This document shows, piece by piece, positions 1 through 5,654 of a stretch of 7,487 nt of DNA. Below the pieces are notes generated by a model. It did not search any database and was not told the DNA's origin. It saw only the letters and a list, made by a program, of their open reading frames with translations. How positions within the stretch are numbered: position 1 is the stretch's first letter; each line of letters begins with the position of its first letter. A program made the translations under genes and the position numbers. Source of the stretch: JANNPJ01 sp035474375. Lineage in GTDB: Bacteria; Actinomycetota; Actinomycetes; Actinomycetales; Kineosporiaceae. Where the stretch lies: assembly GCA_035474375.1 (NCBI GenBank), contig DATINJ010000365.1:1-7487 (forward strand), written 5' to 3'.

Positions 1-2082
1 GACTCCGAGGTGCGCGGCGGCCTCGGCTCGGTGCTGAGCGTGACCGATCCGGCGACGATCAACCGGCTCCAGCACATCGCCGTCGAGCAGTCGCGGTTGC
101 ACATCCCGCTGCTGTTCGCCTTCGACACGGTCCACGGCTTCCGGACGGTCTTCCCGGTTCCGCTGGCGACGGCCAGTAGCTTCGATCCCCAGGCGGCCAA
201 GGACGACGCCACCATCGGCGCCCGGGAATCGGCCGCCGTCGGGCTCAAGCAGGCGTACGGCCCGATGGTGGACGTCTCGCACGAGCCGCGGTGGGGCCGG
301 ATCGTGGAGGGGTCCGGCGAGGACCCGTACCTCGGCTCGGTGATGGCGGTCGCCCGCGTCACCGGCTACCAGGGCGGTGACTACAGCCGGCCCGACAAGG
401 AGATCGCCAGCCCGAAGCACTTCGTCGCCTACGGCCAGCCGGAGGGCGGCCGCGACTACAACACCACCGACCTGTCGACCCAGCGGCTGTGGAACCTCTA
501 CCTGCCGCCCTTCAAGGCAGCACTCGACGCCGGCGCTGCCACCTTCATGTGCTCGTTCAACTCGATCAACGGCGTGCCCGGCTGCGGCGACCCCTACACG
601 ATGACCGACGTCCTCAAGAAGCGGTGGGACTTCGACGGCTTCATCGAGGGCGACTGGGCGGCGGTGGCCGAGCTGCGGGCCTGCCCGCCGGTAAACCCTG
701 CCTCCGGCGACTGCGGGCACGGCTTCGCCGCGGACGGCCCGGACGCGGCGGCCAAGGCGCTCAACGCCGGCCTGGACTCGGAGATGACCAGCACGCTGAT
801 CCGGGACTTCGGCGCCCAGCTGGTTGCCTCGCATCGGATCTCGATGGCCCGGATCAACGACGCGGTGCGGCGCATCCTGCGGGTGAAGTTCCGCGCCGGC
901 CTGTTCGAGCACCCCTACGTCGACGTGTCGAAGGCGGAGCCCGCGCAGCTGCGGCCGGACGCGGTGGCGCTCGCCCGCAAGGACGCGGCCCGCTCGATGG
1001 TGCTGCTGAAGAACGACAACTCGGCGCTGCCGCTGGATCCTGCGAAGAACACGGCGGTGATCGGGCCGCTGGGCGACGACCAGCACGACATGCTCGGGCC
1101 CTGGTGGGGAACCGGGCGCGACGAGGATGCGGTATCCCTGTACACCGGGATCAAGGCGCAGAGCACCGGGACGACAACGTTCACCAAGGCCTGCGACCTG
1201 CCAAACACCGAGCCGCCGGACTACAAGCCCGCCGACGACTGTCCGGCCGGTCCTGGGTTCGACGCCGCCGTTGCAGCGGCTCAGTCGGCCGATCAGATCG
1301 TGCTGGCGCTCGGCGAGACCAGGGAGATGAGCGGCGAGGCCGCCTCCCGCAGCACCATCGACCTGCCCGGTGACCAGCAGCAGCTGATCGACCGGATCGC
1401 CGCACTCGGCAAGCCGTTCACCGTGGTGCTGTTCAACGGCCGGCCGCTGACGCTGACCAAGGTCGCGGCGAAGGCGACGGCGATCCTGGAGGCGTGGTTC
1501 CCGGGCGTCCAGGCCGGCAATGCGGTGGCCGACGTGCTGTTCGGCAAGGTCAACCCCGGGGGCAAGCTGCCGGTGTCCTTCCCGGTCGACGTCGGGCAGA
1601 TACCGATCTACTACAACCACGAGCCGACCGGCCGGCCGTGCGACATCGCGTCGAAGTACAACTCGCGCTACCGCGACCTGAACACCTGCGACCCGTTGTA
1701 CTCGTTCGGGTACGGCCTGAGCTACACCACGTTCGCATTCTCCGAGTTGAAGTTGAGCTCGGCGTCGATGTCGCCGAAGGGCCATGTCACGGCGACCGTA
1801 AAGGTCACCAATACCGGCAGCCGCACCGGGGATGAGGTGGCGCAGCTGTATATCCACGATCCGGTGGCCAGTCTCTCGCAACCGGTTCGCCGGCTACGCG
1901 GCTTCGAACGACTCACCCTGGCGCCCGGCCAGACCAAGACCGTCTCGTTCCGGCTCGACCGGCGCGATGTCGGCTTCTACGACAACTCCGGACGGTTCGT
2001 GGTCGAACCCGGCCAGATCGATGTCTACGTCGGCGACAGCTCCAAGGCGAGCATGACCACGTCGTTCATGGTCAGGGGGTAG
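1..2082 (+). CDS. Beta-glucosidase, glycoside hydrolase family 3, BglX-like (5' end cut off by window)
   Basis: The frame is open from base 1, so the GTG at 10 is not the true start; by comparison with BglX roughly 70 residues (signal peptide and start of the barrel) lie outside. Numbering from the first codon in the window, an IPLLFAFDTVHGFRTVFP stretch (about 35-52), the RWGRIVEGSGEDPYL motif (97-111), KHFVAYG (139-145) and FIEGDWAAV (214-222) mark the GH3 TIM barrel. Asp218 (bases 652-654) in GDW is the expected nucleophile. The second, alpha/beta sandwich domain contains AVIGPLGDDQHDMLGPWWG and GETREMSGEAASR, whose Glu446 is a candidate acid/base. A fibronectin III-like domain closes the protein (about 580-690, with GDEVAQLYI and LRGFERLTL). 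The family removes non-reducing-end beta-glucosyl units from oligosaccharides. Several extra cysteines (for example in GVPGCGD, TKACDLP and PCDIASK) suit an exported protein. The family call is firm; the substrate is not. The glycoamylase-like gene downstream suggests the two act on one glucan. Confidence 0.93.
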   Translation, partial: DSEVRGGLGSVLSVTDPATINRLQHIAVEQSRLHIPLLFAFDTVHGFRTVFPVPLATASSFDPQAAKDDATIGARESAAVGLKQAYGPMVDVSHEPRWGRIVEGSGEDPYLGSVMAVARVTGYQGGDYSRPDKEIASPKHFVAYGQPEGGRDYNTTDLSTQRLWNLYLPPFKAALDAGAATFMCSFNSINGVPGCGDPYTMTDVLKKRWDFDGFIEGDWAAVAELRACPPVNPASGDCGHGFAADGPDAAAKALNAGLDSEMTSTLIRDFGAQLVASHRISMARINDAVRRILRVKFRAGLFEHPYVDVSKAEPAQLRPDAVALARKDAARSMVLLKNDNSALPLDPAKNTAVIGPLGDDQHDMLGPWWGTGRDEDAVSLYTGIKAQSTGTTTFTKACDLPNTEPPDYKPADDCPAGPGFDAAVAAAQSADQIVLALGETREMSGEAASRSTIDLPGDQQQLIDRIAALGKPFTVVLFNGRPLTLTKVAAKATAILEAWFPGVQAGNAVADVLFGKVNPGGKLPVSFPVDVGQIPIYYNHEPTGRPCDIASKYNSRYRDLNTCDPLYSFGYGLSYTTFAFSELKLSSASMSPKGHVTATVKVTNTGSRTGDEVAQLYIHDPVASLSQPVRRLRGFERLTLAPGQTKTVSFRLDRRDVGFYDNSGRFVVEPGQIDVYVGDSSKASMTTSFMVRG

Positions 2083-2133
2083 GTGCTTTCGGCGCAGTGC
2101 CGGACCGACGCGGGGGATTCGAGGCAGGTTTTG

Positions 2134-2154
2134 ATGCGAGGTAGGTGCACCTGA
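2134..2154 (+). other. Possible six-codon leader ORF overlapping the next start
   Basis: ATG at 2134-2136 opens a six-codon frame (MRGRCT) that stops at TGA 2152-2154. That stop shares its A with the ATG at 2154 in a TGATG junction. A purine-rich GAGGCAGG (2121-2128) sits 5 bases upstream of this ATG, a suitable place for a ribosome site. It may serve to couple ribosomes onto the hydrolase gene, or it may be chance. Only the sequence pattern supports it. Confidence 0.2.
2138..2147 (+). promoter_or_regulatory. Ribosome binding site deciding the hydrolase start
   Basis: The purine-rich string GAGGTAGGTG lies at 2138-2147. Its 3' half (AGGTG, 2143-2147) is 6 bases before the ATG at 2154, a normal spacing. 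For the alternative GTG at 2145 the only upstream match (GAGG, 2138-2141) would be 3 bases away, which is too close. This favours ATG 2154. Confidence 0.5.
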
Positions 2155-3815
2155 TGACAAGAATCGCCCGGCGCTGGCTGGTCATGGTTCCGGCCGTGAT
2201 CGCCCTGCTATCGCTACCCGTCGCGGGATCCGCCGCGCCCGGTCCCGCTGGGTCTGGTTCGGTCGGGTCTGGTTCGTCGGTTGCGCGGTTCCACGGGCTG
2301 AGTCCGGCACAGCGGGCCAGCCTCCTGGCGATCGCCCGGGACACCTGGAAGTTCTACGGCGTCGACGTCGATCCGGCGACGCACCTGCCGCTGGACAACG
2401 TGACCTTCGCCGGCGGCTCGGCGACCCCGACGGGGTACGGCAGGTACACCTCGGCCGCCAACATCGGGGTGTACCTGTGGGCGGTGGTGGCGGCCAAGGA
2501 CCTCGGCCTGATCACTGCTGCGCAGGCGAACGAGCTCGCTGGGGCCACGCTGACCGCGGTGGCGCAGCTGAGGCGCTTCGACGGTTTCCTGTTCCAGTGG
2601 TACGACACCACGACCGGCCACGTGATCCGCAACCCGGGCGACATCGACTGCACCACCGAGCCGACGCCGACGTTCGACAACTGCTACTTCCTCTCCAACG
2701 TCGACAACGGCTGGTACGCCTCGGGCCTGATCGAGGTCCGGCAGGCGCTGCCCGGGGTGAGCGCGCAGGCGAGCGCCCTGCTCGGGGAGATGGATTTCGG
2801 GCTGTTCTACGACGACCGGGCCGAGACGCACTGCAACGTCAACCCGGCGATCGCCGGCAACCAGCCGACCGGGCAGATGTACGGCGGGTACTACGCGGGC
2901 TTGCCGCCGGATGAGGGCGACAACTGGACGCACTACTACCACAACGGCGCGCTGTACAGCGATCCGCGAATCTCGGCCTACATCGGGATGGGGCTGCACC
3001 AGATGCCCGGCAACGTGTGGTGGCGCAGCTGGCGGGAGCTGCCGCCGCCGGCGCCGTTCCCGGACTGCCAGGCCACCGACCCGGACTTCTCCTGGCAGGG
3101 GCAGTGGCCGATGCCAGGTAGCTGGGTAAGTTATGCGGACCCGCAGTCCGGGCAGCGGTTCCCGGTGTGGGAGGGGCACTACGTCTACCCGGGCTCGGAC
3201 CTGAGCTTCATCCCGACCTTTGCCGGCGGGATGTTCGAGGGGCTGATGGCCAACGAGGTGGTGCCGGAGACGTCGTGGGGCCGGCACAGCTTCGGGCTGG
3301 CAGACGAGCGGACCGCGCGGGTGCAGATCAAGTACGCGAGGGAGCAGCTTGGCTATCCGGTCTGGGGCATGTCGCCGTCCAGCACGGCCGACGACAGTGG
3401 CGGCTACGGCGGGTTCGGCGTGGAGGGCCTGGTGTTCCCGTACTACGGGGCCGGGGCGGACGCCAGCCACCCGAACCAGGGGCTGTCGCAGTGCCACGGC
3501 TGCGCGACTGAGGATGTGGTCACGCCGCACGCTTCCTTCCTCGCGCTGGATGTGGCGCCGCAGCAGGCGTTTGCCAACATCGCCGCGCTGCGTTCGCACT
3601 ATCCCGGTGTGTACGGCGTGGGTGGCTTCTTCGACGCGGTCAACCCGGTGACGGGTGCGGTCGGCCACCGGTACCTGGTCCTGGACCAGTCCATGATCAT
3701 GGCGGCGCTGGCCAACGCTCTGGACGACCGGGCTATGCAGCGCCACTTCGCCGCCGATCCGGTGTCCTGGGCGGCGCGGACCTATCTCGGCCTGGAGAAG
3801 ATGATCGTCGACTGA
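2154..3815 (+). CDS. Secreted glycoamylase-like (PF10091 / GH144-like) glucan hydrolase
   Basis: The 553-residue protein (556 if the GTG at 2145 is used) starts with a Sec signal peptide: basic TRIARRW, a hydrophobic core to about residue 25 and an AGSAA cleavage region near 27, then a Gly-Ser-rich linker (about 31-42). The mature part shows the alpha/alpha-barrel signature of the glycoamylase-like domain: RDTWKFYGVDVDPATHL, YTSAANIGVYLWAVVAAKDLGLI (about 98-120), FDGFLFQWYDTTTG, FLSNVDNGWYASGLIEVRQAL, FIPTFAGGMFEGLM (352-365), a late YGVGGFFDAVNPVTG (487-501) and VLDQSMIMAALANAL (509-523). This domain occurs in GH144 endo-beta-1,2-glucanases and sophorohydrolases and in domains attached to cyclic beta-1,2-glucan synthases. 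Likely role: extracellular cleavage of a beta-glucan, with products finished by the GH3 enzyme encoded 71 bases upstream; a shared transcript is plausible. Fold assignment is good; beta-1,2 specificity is inferred. GH144 relatives with other activities cannot be excluded. Confidence 0.85.
   Translation: MTRIARRWLVMVPAVIALLSLPVAGSAAPGPAGSGSVGSGSSVARFHGLSPAQRASLLAIARDTWKFYGVDVDPATHLPLDNVTFAGGSATPTGYGRYTSAANIGVYLWAVVAAKDLGLITAAQANELAGATLTAVAQLRRFDGFLFQWYDTTTGHVIRNPGDIDCTTEPTPTFDNCYFLSNVDNGWYASGLIEVRQALPGVSAQASALLGEMDFGLFYDDRAETHCNVNPAIAGNQPTGQMYGGYYAGLPPDEGDNWTHYYHNGALYSDPRISAYIGMGLHQMPGNVWWRSWRELPPPAPFPDCQATDPDFSWQGQWPMPGSWVSYADPQSGQRFPVWEGHYVYPGSDLSFIPTFAGGMFEGLMANEVVPETSWGRHSFGLADERTARVQIKYAREQLGYPVWGMSPSSTADDSGGYGGFGVEGLVFPYYGAGADASHPNQGLSQCHGCATEDVVTPHASFLALDVAPQQAFANIAALRSHYPGVYGVGGFFDAVNPVTGAVGHRYLVLDQSMIMAALANALDDRAMQRHFAADPVSWAARTYLGLEKMIVD
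2250..2279 (+). repeat. Two 15-base direct repeats encoding a Gly-Ser linker
   Basis: GGGTCTGGTTCG occurs at 2250-2261 and again at 2265-2276, a 15-base period in frame with the gene. It encodes GSGSV-GSGSS directly after the signal peptide. It looks like a slippage-prone linker separating the export signal from the folded domain, so its length may vary among strains. Confidence 0.7.
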
Positions 3816-3820
3816 CCAAT

Positions 3821-3922
3821 GTGCCAGCCGACCCGGATCCACTCGATTTACCGGGTACCGCCCAGGTGCAGGTCACCACGCATGGCAAGAACGGCGTCGA
3901 CATCGTCAGCAAGGGCGTCTGA
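3821..3922 (+). pseudogene. Possible coding remnant (C-terminal tail of an unidentified protein)
   Basis: After the hydrolase stop, the frame starting with GTG 3821 runs 33 codons to TGA 3920-3922 and ends TTHGKNGVDIVSKGV. From 3866 on, 17 of 18 codons end in G or C, like the real genes here and unlike the bases around it. There is no ribosome site before 3821 and no full-length gene. The frame differs from that of the hydrolase by one base, so it could be a lost C-terminal extension reached by an old frameshift, or the last piece of a deleted neighbour. The same frame is also open by chance under the hydrolase, which weakens the case. I do not recognise the family. Confidence 0.25.
3831..3856 (+). 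terminator. Weak candidate hairpin after the hydrolase gene
   Basis: ACCCGG (3831-3836) and CCGGGT (3851-3856) are perfect inverted repeats around a 14-base loop, 15 bases after the hydrolase stop. There is no T-run; actinobacterial terminators often lack one, but a six-pair stem with this loop could also be chance. Confidence 0.25.
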
Positions 3923-4007
3923 AACGCGATGCCAGGCCAAATCAATCCGGCTGTCACTTCATGGGCCCGAAACCCGAGCTTGAGACGTGGTGCGCGATAT
4001 ATGCGCT

Positions 4008-4020
4008 TAGGATCGCGATG
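4008..4020 (+). promoter_or_regulatory. Candidate -10 box for a leaderless transcript
   Basis: TAGGAT at 4008-4013 matches the TANNNT form of actinobacterial housekeeping -10 elements. Counting its last T as -7 puts +1 at the G of 4020, the first base of the GTG start codon. No Shine-Dalgarno sequence precedes that codon, which fits a leaderless mRNA. The -35 region is poor: TTGAGA at 3980-3985 would need a 22-base spacer. Confidence 0.45.
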
Positions 4021-5081
4021 TGTGGAAACGCTTCAGTCGGCGACAAGCCCTCGGTGTCGATGAGCGACTTGAAAGTATCAACCAGCGACTCGGGAACATG
4101 CTGAGTGAGATCGCGACATTATCGGTGGCATCGCGATCTAGTCACGATGCCAAACTCAACGCTGCTCGAAGATCATTGCAGCGAAGCCGCAGGACACTGT
4201 TCCTGTGCCTTGTGGCAATGATTGCGGCGATTCTATGTGGATGGATTGCTCAGCCAGCCTTCGTGGATCCAGGACCGAACCGTACGGTGCCCGGTACGGC
4301 AGTTGTAGCAGTTCAGAGCGGAAGCGGTGCGTCCTCCGATGTCGACGTATCGTTTGTCACCATCACCACCTATGTCGAACAGAGCGACCATCCGCAGCTC
4401 ACATATCAGTTGAGGTTCAAACCCTCGCTACAAGACCATGAATTCGTGTTTATGCTCACCGGTTCCGCGGTCTTGGCAACTGTGACGGCATCCACGGAAG
4501 TGGTCACTGAATATCGACGGTGCGTAAGGTCGCCCGACGAGAAGCCGGCTGTTGGTGCACCAATCTGCCAACTGATCGGTGGCCGCATCCCTCAAAAGGT
4601 GAGCGAGACCACGGCTTATGGTCCTTGTGGGGATGTCAGCGCCTCGGAGGGGAGCATATTAGTGACTCTCCAAGGACCGGCACAGACGGACTCCAAGCCG
4701 GATCGGTTCCACCACATCACTAGCCTGCCGGACCTCAGCTCACCAAGCCAAGCGGGCCAAACCATTACGCAATGGAGCGGGATTCCCCTGTCCTTTCCAG
4801 AAGTCGTTCTCGCAACGGTGGCCTGTCAGTACGTGCAATTAAATCCAGATTGGATGAATAACGAGACGAGTTCGGAGCCGAAAGTAAATACGCCATCAAC
4901 CATGGGCTGGACTCCACAGTCGCCCTTCGAAGTGATAGCGATAGTAAGCCGACAGCGGAGCGCTGTCGCCATCGGCACTTTGCTTATCGCGCTCGCTGGC
5001 GCGCTCGCAGCCCTCAGCCTGGCTTTTTTGCCCTCGGCTCTTGACGCTCGCTGGAAATATCACAACGAGAAGGTGTCGTAG
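4020..5081 (+). CDS. Two-pass membrane protein of unknown function with a large extracytoplasmic domain
   Basis: I do not recognise the family of this 353-residue protein. A basic cytoplasmic N-terminus contains a short possible coiled coil (about 14-34, DERLESINQRLGNMLSEIATL) and an Arg-rich segment (50-58), followed by a membrane helix at about 59-79. A polar, probably beta-rich region (about 82-310) carries four cysteines (168, 183, 203, 269) that could form two disulfides. A second helix lies at about 316-338 and the tail is short and basic. Positive charge before helix 1 and after helix 2 puts both ends inside and the central domain outside. The start is GTG 4020, supported by the -10 box and the lack of a ribosome site; an ATG two bases earlier (4018) is out of frame and stops at 4104. 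Base composition is unlike the neighbours: 64 G/C of 120 at 4321-4440, and TTA leucine codons at 4119, 4659 and 4839. Horizontal acquisition is likely. It stands alone, convergent with the next gene. Confidence 0.8.
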   Translation: MWKRFSRRQALGVDERLESINQRLGNMLSEIATLSVASRSSHDAKLNAARRSLQRSRRTLFLCLVAMIAAILCGWIAQPAFVDPGPNRTVPGTAVVAVQSGSGASSDVDVSFVTITTYVEQSDHPQLTYQLRFKPSLQDHEFVFMLTGSAVLATVTASTEVVTEYRRCVRSPDEKPAVGAPICQLIGGRIPQKVSETTAYGPCGDVSASEGSILVTLQGPAQTDSKPDRFHHITSLPDLSSPSQAGQTITQWSGIPLSFPEVVLATVACQYVQLNPDWMNNETSSEPKVNTPSTMGWTPQSPFEVIAIVSRQRSAVAIGTLLIALAGALAALSLAFLPSALDARWKYHNEKVS

Positions 5082-5110
5082 TGGCTGAGTCATTAGCGTA
5101 ACGTCGAGAG

Positions 5111-5150
5111 GAGGCCCAGCCTCAAGGTTGCAGGACTGCGAGCCGCAGTC
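5111..5150. terminator. Tandem hairpins between convergent genes, probable bidirectional terminator
   Basis: Two perfect short hairpins lie 8 to 70 bases from the stops of the facing genes. The first is GAGGC-CCA-GCCTC (5111-5123). The second, GACTGCG-AGC-CGCAGTC (5134-5150), has a seven-pair GC-rich stem and a three-base loop. Neither has a following T-run on either strand, as is usual for actinobacterial terminators. Their place between a + strand stop (5081) and a - strand stop (5160) suggests they end transcription from both sides. Confidence 0.5.
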
Positions 5151-5159
5151 GGTTGCAGG
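5126..5159. repeat. 9-base direct repeats flanking the stronger hairpin
   Basis: GGTTGCAGG occurs at 5126-5134 and 5151-5159, one copy on each side of the GACTGCG/CGCAGTC hairpin, and the second copy abuts the stop codon of the - strand PemK-like gene. The pattern (direct repeat, palindrome, direct repeat) resembles a small duplicated or inserted palindromic unit, or a double protein-binding site. No element is recognised. Confidence 0.6.
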
Positions 5160-5654
5160 CTAGTTGCGGCGCAGGGCGGTGAAGGCTTGGCTGACCTGGT
5201 CGAACACCGGCCGGCTAAGCGCTGCGCCTTCTCGGCGCACCCCTTCCGGACGTAGCCGCAGTACTCGATCCAGCCGCACCTCGCTGGGCCGGTGCTGGCC
5301 GTCCCAGTCGCCAGAGCCGACGTCCTGCCAGTGCCGGCCGTGCCGGGCCTCGTCCCCGTGGTCGCGATCGTGGTCCTTCGAGGTCAGCATCAGCCCCAGC
5401 AGGTACTCCCCGTCCCGGCCGATGATCAACACCGGCCGGTCCTTGCCGCGGTTGTGGTCTTCTTCGTAGGGCACCCAGGCCCACACCACCTCGCCCGGGT
5501 CGGCTAGGCCGTCCGGGTGCGGCTCATACCGAGGCACCACAGCACCGACGAAATCGCCGGGGTAGCCCTCCACCCCAGCCCGGCCTAGCGCGGCCGAGCT
5601 GCCGACAACCCGCTGCCGCTCCTTACGGTCGCGCCGCAGCCACCGGAAGATCAT
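5160..5654 (-). CDS. PemK/MazF-fold toxin-like protein
   Basis: This 164-residue protein has an N-terminal region of about 53 residues (basic, IFRWLRRDRKERQR, no membrane helix), then a PemK/MazF-type domain: PGEVVWAWVPYEED (53-66), KDRPVLIIGRDG (71-82), LLGLMLTSKDHD (85-96), GSGDWD (113-118) and SEVRLDRVLRLRPEGVRREG (124-143). By hand comparison, Arg73 (in DRPVL) and Thr91 (in LMLTSK) fall where Bacillus MazF has its catalytic Arg25 and Thr48. Classical MazF enzymes are sequence-specific mRNA endoribonucleases. Its ATG (5652-5654) overlaps the asnB stop by one base (TGATG), with a weak GGTGG seven bases ahead inside asnB, so translation is probably coupled. No antitoxin gene lies next to it: downstream is only the hairpin gap and a convergent gene. 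Many actinobacterial genomes have solitary PemK-like proteins of this shape, and some may be regulators or inactive; RNase activity is not shown by sequence alone. Confidence 0.82.
   Translation of the reverse strand: MIFRWLRRDRKERQRVVGSSAALGRAGVEGYPGDFVGAVVPRYEPHPDGLADPGEVVWAWVPYEEDHNRGKDRPVLIIGRDGEYLLGLMLTSKDHDRDHGDEARHGRHWQDVGSGDWDGQHRPSEVRLDRVLRLRPEGVRREGAALSRPVFDQVSQAFTALRRN

Noticed and set aside
10..12. GTG as the start of the GH3 gene
   Set aside because: The frame is open back to base 1 and the family needs about 70 more residues before this point, including the signal peptide.
489..1373. 294-residue frame overlapping the GH3 gene on the same strand
   Set aside because: Composition is Arg/Ala/Gly-heavy with no motif; the GH3 frame carries all family signatures through the same bases.
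2160..2190. Twin-arginine (Tat) export signal on the hydrolase
   Set aside because: ARRWLVM lacks the S/T-RR-x-F-L-K pattern; a plain Sec signal with an AxA-like cleavage region explains it.
2214..3842. 542-residue open frame antisense to the secreted hydrolase
   Set aside because: It is rich in Arg, Val, Pro and His with no domain, runs opposite a gene with clear family motifs, and is the expected mirror of GC-rich codons.
3512..3922. Long open frame leading into the 3821-3922 tail
   Set aside because: It lies under the hydrolase and has no early start or motif; openness there is a GC-rich shadow and does not prove the tail is coding.
3980..3985. TTGAGA as the -35 element of the membrane protein promoter
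   Set aside because: The spacer to TAGGAT would be 22 bases, beyond the usual 16-19.
3991..4006. GCGCGATATATGCGC as an operator palindrome
   Set aside because: The inner bases do not pair when the reverse complement is written out; only the outer GCGC matches.
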